Source: JBMNKL01 sp050261495 (GTDB lineage: Bacteria > Bacillota > Clostridia > Acetivibrionales > DTU013). From it: a stretch of 32,653 bases of DNA. How positions within the stretch are numbered: the stretch's first letter is position 1; each line of letters starts with the position of its first letter. The DNA lies in the NCBI GenBank assembly GCA_050261495.1, contig JBLNDI010000115.1:1-32653 (forward strand). Reading direction: 5' to 3'. A program made the translations under genes and the position numbers. The notes beneath the pieces are model-generated. The model worked only from the letters and a program-made list of their open reading frames with translations. It was not told where the DNA came from and searched no databases. This document shows, in pieces, positions 25,681 through 32,653 of this stretch.

Positions 25681-26445
25681 TCATCCTTCGGTGTAATTCC
25701 TGAGAAATGCTTTTGTTCTTTCATTCGAAGGATTCGTAAATATATCTTCGGGTTTTCCCTCTTCAACAATCTGGCCGTTGTCCATGAATATGACCCTGTC
25801 GGCCACATCACGGGCAAACCCCATTTCATGGGTAACGACCACCATTGTCATACGTTCGGCCGCAAGCAGCCTTATTACCCTGAGGACCTCCAGCGTAAGC
25901 TCCGGATCGAGCGCCGACGTCGGTTCGTCGAAAAACAGGATATCCGGTTTCAATGCAAGCGCCCTGGCAATAGCCACACGCTGGCACTGCCCGCCGGAAA
26001 GCTGGTACGGCATGGCATCGGCCTTGTCCCCAAGCCCCATTTTCTCCAGCAATTCCATTGCCGCCTCCTGTGCGGCTTCCCTGGACATGCCCGCCACCCT
26101 GACGGGAGCCTCCGTAATATTGCGCATTACGGAAAAGTGCGGAAAGAGGTTGAAATCCTGAAAAACAAGCCCAAGGCGCAGCCTTATTCTTCTCAATTCT
26201 TTCTCCGGCGCATAAACCGCTTTTCCCGTTTCCGACGTGCGCAGCATGGTATCCCCTGCAACGGCAATGAAACCCGAATCGGCTCTTTCAAGCAAGTTAA
26301 TGCACCGAAGGAGAGTGCTCTTCCCCGACCCGGACGGACCGATTACGGCAAGCACATCTCCTTTTCCAATTTCGAAGGAAATGCCCTTAAGGACTTCATT
26401 TCCGTCAAATTGCTTGTACAGGTTTTCAACTTTCAGCATTTGCAT
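25681..26445 (-). CDS. Polar amino acid ABC transporter ATPase
   Basis: The 254-residue ATPase is of the GlnQ/ArtM type. It has Walker A GPSGSGKST (residues 36-44), a Q-loop in LVFQDFNLFPHF, signature LSGGQCQRVAIARALALKP, Walker B DILFFDEPTSALDPE and the H-loop VVTHEMGFA. It energises import with the adjacent permease and binding protein. The in-frame ATG at 26439 is also possible. The gene is last of three on the minus strand, 91 bp after the permease. Confidence 0.95.
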   Translation of the reverse strand: MQMLKVENLYKQFDGNEVLKGISFEIGKGDVLAVIGPSGSGKSTLLRCINLLERADSGFIAVAGDTMLRTSETGKAVYAPEKELRRIRLRLGLVFQDFNLFPHFSVMRNITEAPVRVAGMSREAAQEAAMELLEKMGLGDKADAMPYQLSGGQCQRVAIARALALKPDILFFDEPTSALDPELTLEVLRVIRLLAAERMTMVVVTHEMGFARDVADRVIFMDNGQIVEEGKPEDIFTNPSNERTKAFLRNYTEG

Positions 26446-26536
26446 GCAACATCATCCCTTTTGCCGTTATCAATCCCGCCGTTACTGCTCCCGCAGCCGC
26501 GCAGCCCGCTCGCCCGCTTCCGTCTTTGCCGCAGCC

Positions 26537-27169
26537 TTACCTGTAATAATCAAGTTTTTTCTCTGCAAAATGGAACGCTTTTGTTACGATCCAATTCATC
26601 ACAAAATAGAACGCGCCTGCGATAAAAAGCGGCGTAGTGGACGCAATTCTCGACGCTTCGTTCTTGGCGACCCTGAAAAGCTCGGAAACGCCCAGCACCT
26701 GGACAAGCGCGGTATCCTTCACCAGCGTGATGACTTCATTGCTTATGGGGGGCAAAATCCGCTTAACCACCTGCGGCAAAATAATCCTCATGAAAGTTTG
26801 CGTTTTTGTAAATCCGAGTACTTCGGCGGCCTCATATTGTCCCCTGGGTATGGACAGTATCCCTCCCCTGTAAATTTCCGAAAAATACGCGGCATAGTTG
26901 ATCACGAATGCAACGACAGCGGCGAAGAACCTGTCGATATTGAGCCCGAACAGGTAATACGGGCCGAAATATACCACGATAAGCTGCAGTATCAGGGGTG
27001 TGCCTCTCATGATATCTATATAACCCTTAACAAGCCAGCTTAACGGCTTAACCCTTGACATTCTTCCGAAAGAGACCAGCAGTCCCAATGGAAGAGAAAA
27101 CAGCAGCGTCAGGAAGAATACCTGCAGTGTGACCCATGAGCCTTCTATAAGAAAACCAATAAATTTCAA
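26537..27169 (-). CDS. Polar amino acid ABC transporter permease
   Basis: The 210-residue HisM/GlnP-type permease has five or six membrane segments. The opening GSWVTLQVFFLTLLFSLPLG and RGTPLILQLIVVYFGPYY mark the family, and the EAA loop is in EAAEVLGFTKTQTFMRIILP, which docks on the ATPase. It is the second gene of the operon, 33 bp after the binding protein. A single permease gene implies a homodimer. Confidence 0.95.
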   Translation of the reverse strand: MKFIGFLIEGSWVTLQVFFLTLLFSLPLGLLVSFGRMSRVKPLSWLVKGYIDIMRGTPLILQLIVVYFGPYYLFGLNIDRFFAAVVAFVINYAAYFSEIYRGGILSIPRGQYEAAEVLGFTKTQTFMRIILPQVVKRILPPISNEVITLVKDTALVQVLGVSELFRVAKNEASRIASTTPLFIAGAFYFVMNWIVTKAFHFAEKKLDYYR

Positions 27170-27202
27170 TCCGAATTTGCCCCCCGGTTTATACTGGATA
27201 TG

Positions 27203-28018
27203 CTATTTCCCGATTGTCGTAACGTCCTTGCCGAACCATTTTTCCGAGATTTCGGCAAGCTTCCCGTCTTTTGCCATGGATTTGAGCGTATCCTGCACTT
27301 TATTCATCAGCGCGACATCGTTTTTGCGGAAGCCGATGCCGTATTCCTCGGGTGCAAGCGCTTCATCCAGGACCTTGATATCAAATTTCCCCGTGCTTAT
27401 ATTATAATTTGCAACCACTTCGTCCATCAAGACGACATCCACGCCGCCTTTTTCAAGGTCCATAAGGGCGGTCAGGTTTTCGTCGAACTCCACAACTTCC
27501 TTTAGCTTTGATTTGAAATCCACGGCGGCATTCAACGCGTCAGCCGCGCTCGATCCTGCCTGGAGGGCAAGCCTCTTGCCTTCAAAATCCGAGAGCTTCG
27601 AAAGCGTTGAATCGCTTTTTACTACCAGCACCTGGCGGTTGCCCATGTATGGTTCGGTAAAGAGGACGTTTTCCTTGCGTTCTTCGGTTATAGTAAAACC
27701 GTTCCATATGCAGTCGATGTTCCCTGTATTAAGCTCCTGCTCTTTTGTATCCCAGACGATCTGCTGGAGCCTGAGCTTGATGCCGAGCCTGTTGCAAACT
27801 TCCTTCGCAACATCCACGTCAAAACCGGTGAGTTCATTGTTTTCATCCCTGAAACCCATAGGAGGAAAACTGTCATCGAGACCCATTACCAGTTCTCCCT
27901 TTTCCTTGACCTTGTCCCATGACCTGTCTGCGCCCCCAAGCGCCGAACAGCCTGTCAAAGCAGCCATTGCCGCTGCCAGGGCTGCAACCAATAATACAAA
28001 TGAAAAAAACCTTCTCAT
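27203..28018 (-). CDS. Amino acid ABC transporter substrate-binding lipoprotein
   Basis: The signal peptide ends in a lipobox (AALTGC, lipidated Cys about 24), so this is an extracellular lipoprotein. The bilobed family-3 binding fold shows KGELVMGLDDSFPPMGF, NELTGFDVDVAKEVCNRLG, DCIWNGFTITEERKENVLFT and GVDVVLMDEVVANY. The ligand is probably a polar amino acid; which one cannot be read. GAGGAG abuts ATG 28030, so ATG 28018 is preferred, though its spacing (12 nt) is long. It is the first gene of the operon, divergent from the DUF89-type gene across a symmetric promoter region. Confidence 0.94.
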   Translation of the reverse strand: MRRFFSFVLLVAALAAAMAALTGCSALGGADRSWDKVKEKGELVMGLDDSFPPMGFRDENNELTGFDVDVAKEVCNRLGIKLRLQQIVWDTKEQELNTGNIDCIWNGFTITEERKENVLFTEPYMGNRQVLVVKSDSTLSKLSDFEGKRLALQAGSSAADALNAAVDFKSKLKEVVEFDENLTALMDLEKGGVDVVLMDEVVANYNISTGKFDIKVLDEALAPEEYGIGFRKNDVALMNKVQDTLKSMAKDGKLAEISEKWFGKDVTTIGK

Positions 28019-28063
28019 GAAAAACGACATCTCCTCTTAATTTTTTATAATCTATATAATGCT

Positions 28064-28092
28064 ATTCTACTTTATAACTTCATCAAAGTAAA
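28064..28092 (-). promoter_or_regulatory. Promoter of the amino acid ABC operon
   Basis: Minus-strand TTTACT (28087-28092), 17-bp spacer, TAGAAT (28064-28069). The -35 lies inside one arm of a 10-bp inverted repeat whose other arm holds the -35 of the divergent gene. Confidence 0.55.
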
Positions 28093-28141
28093 GCAGCAAA
28101 CTTGCTGATTTCTGCTGTATTCTTTTTCCTTCTTTACTTTG
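28084..28141. repeat. Inverted repeat joining two divergent promoters
   Basis: CAAAGTAAAG (28084-28093) and CTTTACTTTG (28132-28141) are perfect inverse copies, 38 bp apart. Each contains a TTTACT -35 for one of the two divergent genes. Between them is CAGCAAACTTGCTG (28094-28107), a near-palindrome and possible operator. Confidence 0.7.
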
Positions 28142-28161
28142 CGTATGCATTATGTTAATAT
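28133..28161 (+). promoter_or_regulatory. Promoter of the DUF89-type gene
   Basis: TTTACT (28133-28138), 17-bp spacer, TAATAT (28156-28161), about 48 bp before the start codon. Confidence 0.5.
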
Positions 28162-28208
28162 ACTTTTGATTTTGCTAAAATTTGTTGCTATGGAAAGGTG
28201 CATGGACA

Positions 28209-29093
28209 GTGAAAATCATTCCGGATTGTATTCCTTGTACATTTAAAGTATGCTTGTCCGCGTTGAAAGCCGCTAATATAAGCGAAGCCCGGATATACGA
28301 TGCGCTTAGCAGTCTTGCCGGTTACATACAAGCCTTGGATGTTAAATTAACGCCCGGCGAATATCACTCCGGGGCTTTGCACTTCATAAGCAAACATATT
28401 GGAGTGGATGACCCGTTCAGGAACGCAAAGTATGAATCCAACAAGCTTGCCTTATCCTGCATGGAACATGTTTCCAACCTGGTGCGTTCGGCTGACGACC
28501 CCCTTTATATGGCTTTCAAAGTTTCAGCGGCAGGCAATATTATTGATATGGGAATACTGCCCGATTTTAATCTTGATGCCGCAATAGATGAAATCCCCCG
28601 CAACAGGTTTTATATCGATTGCTATGAAGAATTCCGCAAGCTTGCCCTATCCACCGGAAGCGTGATGATTGTCGGAGACAACAGCGGTGAAATTGCGTTT
28701 GACATATTATTGGTCAGGGAACTTCAAAAGCTGGGTATTGATGTGGTTTACTCAGTAAAGAGCGGACCGGTCCTAAACGACGCCACCATGGAGGATGCCG
28801 TCCAGGTGGGTATGACCGGTGTTTGCCGGGTCGTTGCCAATGGCAACAACCTGCTGGGCACTGATTTTACCGCATGTTCGGAAGAATTTTTAAGCGAGTT
28901 CGGGAAAGCAGGCGCCATAATCCTGAAGGGACAGGCCAATTATGAGTCGTTGGAAGGAACCGCCGAAGCCGGCGATAAATCATTTTTCGTTTTAAAAATC
29001 AAGTGCGAATCCCTGGCCAAATATGCCGGCGCCCCGTTCGGAAGCATATTGTTCAAGAGAAACAAGGTCAACTGCCGGAACGGTATTAAGTGA
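28209..29093 (+). CDS. DUF89 / ARMT1-like (AF1104-type) protein
   Basis: The 294-residue protein opens with MKIIPDCIPCTFKVCLSALK. It has the metal-binding core VMIVGDNSGEIAFDILLVREL (Asp, Asn and Glu) and VYSVKSGPVLNDATMEDA, then ILKGQANYESLEGT. Members of DUF89 are metal-dependent phosphatases thought to clear damaged sugar phosphates; this subgroup resembles archaeal AF1104. The exact substrate is unknown. GGAAAGG lies about 8 nt before GTG 28209; the longer frame to 28182 adds residues not typical of the family. The stop is TGA 29091-29093. Confidence 0.85.
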   Translation: MKIIPDCIPCTFKVCLSALKAANISEARIYDALSSLAGYIQALDVKLTPGEYHSGALHFISKHIGVDDPFRNAKYESNKLALSCMEHVSNLVRSADDPLYMAFKVSAAGNIIDMGILPDFNLDAAIDEIPRNRFYIDCYEEFRKLALSTGSVMIVGDNSGEIAFDILLVRELQKLGIDVVYSVKSGPVLNDATMEDAVQVGMTGVCRVVANGNNLLGTDFTACSEEFLSEFGKAGAIILKGQANYESLEGTAEAGDKSFFVLKIKCESLAKYAGAPFGSILFKRNKVNCRNGIK

Positions 29094-29133
29094 ATGACAG
29101 ATGTATCTTTCTCAAACACGTTCATTAACACGG

Positions 29134-29505
29134 TCATTGCCATCGGATCACAAACCATAAAATTCCCGCGAGGCTGACGGCAGCCAACAGTATGACCGAT
29201 TTATTGATTCTGTCGGTTTTTCTTTTCTGCCTGAAAAGGTTTAGTATAAACCCGACAATGCAAGTGACAAAATTCAACAGCAAAATGATAAACGCATACC
29301 GGAGCAAGTCATAATCCCAGTATCCCCTTACGCGGATATTAAAGAGGCGGTCAAAGAAAGTCTCGTTTTCAGGCTTTGCCAGGCCTGCAAATATAACGGC
29401 CGTTATAATTAATACCCAACTAATCCCCGATATCCACCATACGGCCTTGATAACCGCATCCGGTCCCCTGCGCCTTTCGATAAATGTTTTCTTTTCTTCT
29501 GCCAT
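29134..29505 (-). CDS. Small integral membrane protein, unknown function
   Basis: The 123-residue protein has a charged N-terminus (MAEEKKTFIERRRGPD). Three predicted membrane helices follow: about residues 22-42 (AVWWISGISWVLIITAVIFAG), 69-91 and 101-121. There is a basic cytoplasmic loop (LFRQKRKTDRINK). I recognise no family. AGGTGATGAAAT before the ATG is a fair ribosome site. It is a lone minus-strand gene converging on the DUF89-type gene. Confidence 0.8.
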   Translation of the reverse strand: MAEEKKTFIERRRGPDAVIKAVWWISGISWVLIITAVIFAGLAKPENETFFDRLFNIRVRGYWDYDLLRYAFIILLLNFVTCIVGFILNLFRQKRKTDRINKSVILLAAVSLAGILWFVIRWQ

Positions 29506-29590
29506 ATTTCATCACCTAATCACATTATATGCCAGTTCGTCCGGGTAATCAACCGTGGCTGGAAGATACGCATCGCTTGCACATTAAAAA

Positions 29591-29618
29591 AGATTGCTTT
29601 TTTATCAGAAAGCAATCT
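29591..29618 (-). terminator. Second hairpin downstream of tRNA-Val
   Basis: AGATTGCTTT (29591-29600) and AAAGCAATCT (29609-29618) pair perfectly; on the minus strand T residues follow (29585-29590). It may back up the terminator next to the tRNA. Confidence 0.6.
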
Positions 29619-29631
29619 TCATTTTCAAACT

Positions 29632-29659
29632 AAAAAGGCCGCATATGTAAGCGGCTTTT
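29632..29659 (-). terminator. Terminator of tRNA-Val
   Basis: Minus-strand AAAAGCCGC pairs with GCGGCCTTTT, ending in a T run, starting 3 nt after the encoded CCA. Confidence 0.8.
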
Positions 29660-29661
29660 CC

Positions 29662-29738
<77 letters not shown>

Positions 29739-29748
29739 AGGCAATTAT

Positions 29749-29777
29749 ATTTTAATGCCTGGGACAGATAATGTCAA
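29749..29777 (-). promoter_or_regulatory. Promoter of tRNA-Val
   Basis: Minus-strand TTGACA (29772-29777), 17-bp spacer, TAAAAT (29749-29754), 10 bp before the tRNA. Confidence 0.7.
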
Positions 29778-29923
29778 GGCAATTCGGAAAGCTGCCAAAT
29801 ATGTCCGCCGCAGGCGATAACGCCGGGATCACCTGCGGGATGTCCCGGGCCACCGCCAGCGGCGTTCTTGTCTTACAGGTGATAAAAGAAAGAGCAACCT
29901 GGGATTTATGCCGCATGTTTTTT

Positions 29924-30463
29924 CTATGCGGCATGTTTCTCCGCTTCCGGCATTTTTATCAGCCGCAGCAGCACTATGGACAATACCATGGTAATCACAA
30001 GCTCGGGCAGCAGGAACGAGCCGTTGTACAAAATGGAATATACAAGCGGCGACTGCCCTTCCGGGGCATAACTGGCATAAAAGACTACCCCGGAGACAAC
30101 ATGGCAAATAAAGCGGCCGAATACGCCCGTAATAATGCCGCCAATGTATCCTGCCGGGGATCTCTTGAAAAATCCTGCCAGGCCCGTCATTGCATAGGCC
30201 AAGGGATAGTCCAGGAATATGGATACGGGATGCAACGAGTAAAACCTGCCTATCAGGAAATCAAGCATTCCGAATACCGCCCCTACGATCATGCCGTTTT
30301 TCCCGCCCCACCTGATGGCAAAAAGGAAGAGCGGCACCATTCCGCCAAGCGTTACCGATCCTCCCATCGGCATCTCAAATATCTTTACAAATTCACCAAG
30401 CACTACTGACAAAGCCAGCATTATACCCGCTTCTACCAGCATACGCGTATTTTGGTTTTTCAT
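29924..30463 (-). CDS. thiT: ECF thiamine transporter S component
   Basis: The 179-residue protein has six membrane segments and the ThiT pattern: LVEAGIMLALSVVLGEF, MPMGGSVTLGGMVPLFLFA (thiamine-contact region), RWGGKNG, LDYPLAYAMTGLAGFF and NGSFLLPELVIT. It binds thiamine and works with a shared ECF energising module encoded elsewhere. GGAGGGG precedes the ATG. A TPP riboswitch and a terminator hairpin lie in its long leader, so it is expressed when TPP is low. A 9-bp hairpin spans its stop codon (29908-29934) without a T tract. Confidence 0.94.
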   Translation of the reverse strand: MKNQNTRMLVEAGIMLALSVVLGEFVKIFEMPMGGSVTLGGMVPLFLFAIRWGGKNGMIVGAVFGMLDFLIGRFYSLHPVSIFLDYPLAYAMTGLAGFFKRSPAGYIGGIITGVFGRFICHVVSGVVFYASYAPEGQSPLVYSILYNGSFLLPELVITMVLSIVLLRLIKMPEAEKHAA

Positions 30464-30630
30464 AAAATCCCCTCCGATTATTTTTTGCGGGAAGCTGCGG
30501 GTTTATCCGCGCCTGCCGGCTGCAGCCGTTTCCCCGGCTATCCGTTTTCTCCGGACGCCCGGTTGCCGCATTTTACGAAAAGCCTTGCTGCGGCATCACC
30601 TGAATGGTATGTACGAACCAGGAAAATAAT

Positions 30631-30664
30631 AAACTCTCAATTCCCTGGACGGAAAAGAGAGTTT
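30631..30664 (-). terminator. TPP-riboswitch expression-platform terminator
   Basis: Minus-strand AAACTCTC (30657-30664) and GAGAGTTT (30631-30638) form a stem followed by a T-rich tract (30619-30630), about 20 nt after the TPP aptamer. It would stop transcription when TPP is bound. Confidence 0.7.
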
Positions 30665-30684
30665 TCATATCAAAGCCTTAATAT

Positions 30685-30782
30685 CCCTGTATTCTCCCTC
30701 CGCCGGTATTATCCGTATCAGGTTTAATGGGTCGGAACGGTTGCAGTTCCCTCTCAGCCGGATACATCCAGCTCCCCAGGTT
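30685..30782 (-). promoter_or_regulatory. TPP (THI-box) riboswitch
   Basis: On the minus strand the conserved blocks appear in order: CTGGGGAGC, GGCTGAGAGGGA, GACCC, AACCTGATACGGATAATACC and GGCGGAGGGA. The CCTG/CAGG bases close P1. Binding of thiamine pyrophosphate would promote the downstream terminator and shut thiT, the only gene that follows. Confidence 0.96.
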
Positions 30783-30800
30783 TTATTTTTTTATGAGTTG

Positions 30801-30829
30801 ATGATAATATAAAAATCGCGCCTTGTCAA
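30801..30829 (-). promoter_or_regulatory. Promoter of thiT leader
   Basis: Minus-strand TTGACA (30824-30829), 17-bp spacer, TATCAT (30801-30806), just upstream of the TPP aptamer. Confidence 0.7.
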
Positions 30830-30859
30830 TAATAACCGGTCTAATTGCCTTTTAAACGC

Positions 30860-30888
30860 TTTCATAACCCGGAATATTTGATTATAAT
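30860..30888 (+). promoter_or_regulatory. Promoter of the M23 peptidase gene
   Basis: TTTCAT (30860-30865), 17-bp spacer, TATAAT (30883-30888). It is back-to-back with the thiT promoter. Confidence 0.5.
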
Positions 30889-30902
30889 AAAATAAAGATT
30901 TT

Positions 30903-30949
30903 CCGGCCGGCGCCTGCGGATTTTTTAAGACCGCTGCAGGTACGGCCGG
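30903..30949 (+). other. GC-rich hairpin in the 5' leader of the M23 gene
   Basis: CCGGCCG (30903-30909) pairs with CGGCCGG (30943-30949), and CCTGCGG with CCGCTGCAGG inside, with a T-rich loop. It ends 1 nt before the GAGG ribosome site, so it may limit translation or serve as a protein site. Confidence 0.6.
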
Positions 30950-30963
30950 CGAGGATGAACCGT

Positions 30964-32568
30964 ATGAAAAGGTTTGTTATTATTGTCCTTATAATCTCCA
31001 TCATTGCCGCGGGCGGCTATTTCGCATGGACTTATGCCAGGATGAGTCCCGATAACCTGTCCCATGTGGAAATAATAACCCCGGAAGAGAAGGCAACAGA
31101 ATACGCATTGGACTATTCATCCGCCGGCAAGCTCCTGGCCGATTTGGACGGCACACCCGCATCATCCGTTCCCGGACAGGACTGCCCGGTATACCGGGTA
31201 ATACTGCACCATAAGCTGGGATACGCAAGAAAGTATGAAATCATCTTTGCCGATAATCTTGAGACTTATGTGCGGGATCTTTGGACCGGCCGTACCGTCC
31301 TGGCGGAAAACCCGCTTTTCCTGCACAGCCATGAAGGATTTGACGGCCTTTATCCGTACAGGGAACCACCGGCAACACAATGGTTTATCGAATCCGAATC
31401 GTTTCTTCCCAAAAAAGAAAGCCTGCTGTGGTCATATAAAAAACGCGACAATAATTGGTACGACGCCACATACGGTCACGAGGAGGGCATAAACGCCGTC
31501 GATGCAACAAGCCCAGGCAGCGGCATAATACTCAAAACAGATATTGAACCCGATACGGTGTACCTTTCCATATTTGACAAGGAAGGCAGCCTCTTGTCGG
31601 AACAGCCGCTTGATAACAAATCCATGCCTGTTTCCATTCCCATTATTGAAAAAGACGGTTTATACCGCTACCTTGTGAGCATGGAATGGTCGGACAGGTC
31701 AAAACCTTATAAAGGAAAATATACCTGTGAATTTGACCTGGAAGTCGACCTCCCCTGCACTTTTGAGTTTTCATCCAAAACGGCCGTCCAGGGAGAGGTA
31801 ATCACCGTCCGCGCATTAAATATCAACGAGGATGAATCGCCGTTGCTGAAGCAGAACCTTTTCAAGCAATTCAAATTTTACAAAAACGGCGCCGTATATA
31901 CGGGTTATTTGCCGACAAACTACCAGACAAAGCCGGGAGACCATGTCATCCAATACGGGACAGAAAACGGAACATTGTCCGAGGACATAATCACAATAAA
32001 AGCCCGGGACTTTCATATCCAGCATCTGAGCATCGATCCCGCGATTGAATCCTCCACCCGGAACGATGCTGCCTATGCAGAGTATAACAAGTACTTCAAC
32101 CCGGTACGCCTCACTTCCGCCGATACGCCTTACTTTTCGGATACGTTTGTGCTTCCCGCCACCGGGCGGCTTACCACCGAATTCGGCGAAACCAGGTATG
32201 TAAACGGCGCGCCGACTTCTTACCGGCATTCGGGCCTTGATATCGCGGCGCCAAGGGGCACGCCGGTCTATGCCGCGAACCGGGGCCGGGTTGTTCTCGC
32301 GATGTTTTTGACGCTGACCGGGAATACCGTGGTAATCGATCATGGGCAGGGATTATTCAGTATCTATTTTCACATGCACACGCTGGATGTTGAACAAGAC
32401 AGCATCGTGGAACGAGGACAACAAATCGGCACGGTTGGCAGTACCGGTTTTTCCACCGGGCCCCATCTGCATTTTACAATGTCTGTCTTCGAACAGAATA
32501 TAGAACCGGGGTATTTTATTGCCGGCGGGCCAATCACTTACGATACCGGGCTACCTGCCGCCCGATAA
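30964..32568 (+). CDS. Membrane-anchored M23 metallopeptidase
   Basis: The 534-residue protein has an N-terminal membrane anchor (about residues 2-24). A long extracytoplasmic region of beta-domain character and no recognised family follows. The C-terminal M23 (LytM-type) peptidoglycan endopeptidase domain runs from about residue 395: RLTTEFGETR, the zinc motif HSGLDIAAPRGTPVYA (HxxxD), YFHMHTL and the GPHLHFTM block (HxH). All metal residues are present, so an active enzyme on cell-wall cross-bridges is likely. GAGG abuts ATG 30955; ATG 30964 has 9-nt spacing and is chosen. The 3' end overlaps the convergent gene by 35 bp. The role (growth, division or sporulation) is open. Confidence 0.93.
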   Translation: MKRFVIIVLIISIIAAGGYFAWTYARMSPDNLSHVEIITPEEKATEYALDYSSAGKLLADLDGTPASSVPGQDCPVYRVILHHKLGYARKYEIIFADNLETYVRDLWTGRTVLAENPLFLHSHEGFDGLYPYREPPATQWFIESESFLPKKESLLWSYKKRDNNWYDATYGHEEGINAVDATSPGSGIILKTDIEPDTVYLSIFDKEGSLLSEQPLDNKSMPVSIPIIEKDGLYRYLVSMEWSDRSKPYKGKYTCEFDLEVDLPCTFEFSSKTAVQGEVITVRALNINEDESPLLKQNLFKQFKFYKNGAVYTGYLPTNYQTKPGDHVIQYGTENGTLSEDIITIKARDFHIQHLSIDPAIESSTRNDAAYAEYNKYFNPVRLTSADTPYFSDTFVLPATGRLTTEFGETRYVNGAPTSYRHSGLDIAAPRGTPVYAANRGRVVLAMFLTLTGNTVVIDHGQGLFSIYFHMHTLDVEQDSIVERGQQIGTVGSTGFSTGPHLHFTMSVFEQNIEPGYFIAGGPITYDTGLPAAR

Positions 32569-32653
32569 GCAGCATGAGCGGGTATCCGAGGCCATAGCAT
32601 GCGATTATTTCTCCTATCGCGACAAATCCCATTGTAGCAAGCAGCGGGGCATT
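32534..32653 (-). CDS. C-terminal end of a membrane protein, possibly QueT-like S component
   Basis: The last 39 codons and the stop (TGA, 32534-32536) are visible; the gene continues beyond the window. The tail has one hydrophobic segment (ATMGFVAIGEIIACYGLGYP) followed by a basic end (GRQVARYRK). The small-residue and Glu-Cys-Tyr-Gly pattern resembles the C-terminus of QueT-type ECF substrate-binding components, but 39 residues cannot settle it. Its stop lies inside the M23 gene, a 35-bp convergent overlap. Confidence 0.6.
   Translation of the reverse strand, partial: NAPLLATMGFVAIGEIIACYGLGYPLMLLIGRQVARYRK

Noticed and set aside
29908..29934. 9-bp hairpin at the thiT stop as a terminator
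   Set aside because: The stem is perfect, but no T run follows on the minus strand; kept only as a remark in the thiT entry.

Overview
The window looks like chromosomal DNA of a spore-forming Clostridia-type Firmicute. The evidence is an alpha/beta-type small acid-soluble spore protein, a LysM-GH18 protein of the spore cortex-lytic type, the cdaA-cdaR-glmM cluster, a T-box leader on pheST, a TPP riboswitch on thiT, strong Shine-Dalgarno sites and TTGACA/TATAAT promoters. I cannot fix the genus from sequence alone. No prophage, CRISPR array or intact transposase gene was found.

Layout. Positions 1-1263 hold the 3' part of a LysM-GH18 gene. Then comes a gene-free stretch (1264-1754) that contains a large folded repeat element. 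Next are cdd (+), and on the minus strand the cdaA-cdaR-glmM operon (c-di-AMP synthesis, its regulator, and phosphoglucosamine mutase). The minus-strand pair of a Memo/AMMECR1 fusion and its radical SAM partner follows. Around 8.5-9.3 kb lie a tRNA-Leu gene, a truncated second copy of the folded repeat and a possible gene remnant. Then come an ArsR/SmtB-type metal sensor, a membrane-anchored metallophosphoesterase, pgi, a spore protein gene and pheST with its T-box leader.

From 16.7 kb there is a cytoplasmic sialate O-acetylesterase-like gene divergent from an AraC-type regulator, a TPR protein, an RNA methyltransferase-pseudouridine synthase pair, and a four-gene operon (two SDR oxidoreductases, PadR, HAAS/DUF1700 membrane protein) whose promoter carries a 29-bp near-perfect palindrome. 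An amino-acid ABC transporter operon is divergent from a DUF89-type gene, with symmetric promoters between them. The window ends with a small membrane protein, tRNA-Val, TPP-riboswitch-controlled thiT, an M23 peptidase and the tail of a membrane protein.

Most unusual item. Positions 1319-1635 form a palindromic element. REP-like inverted ends (GGGGACGGGGG / CCCCCGTCCCC type) flank a long stem capped by a multi-branched RNA fold. The core resembles HEARO RNA, the omega-RNA family of IsrB/IscB nucleases, and its inferred 3' end abuts ATGA, the known HEARO insertion context. No nuclease gene is nearby, so it would be a stand-alone guide-RNA-like element. A second copy at 8737-8848 keeps only the 3' half and the same REP-like end. 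The family name rests on my memory of the consensus; the structure itself is read directly from the sequence.
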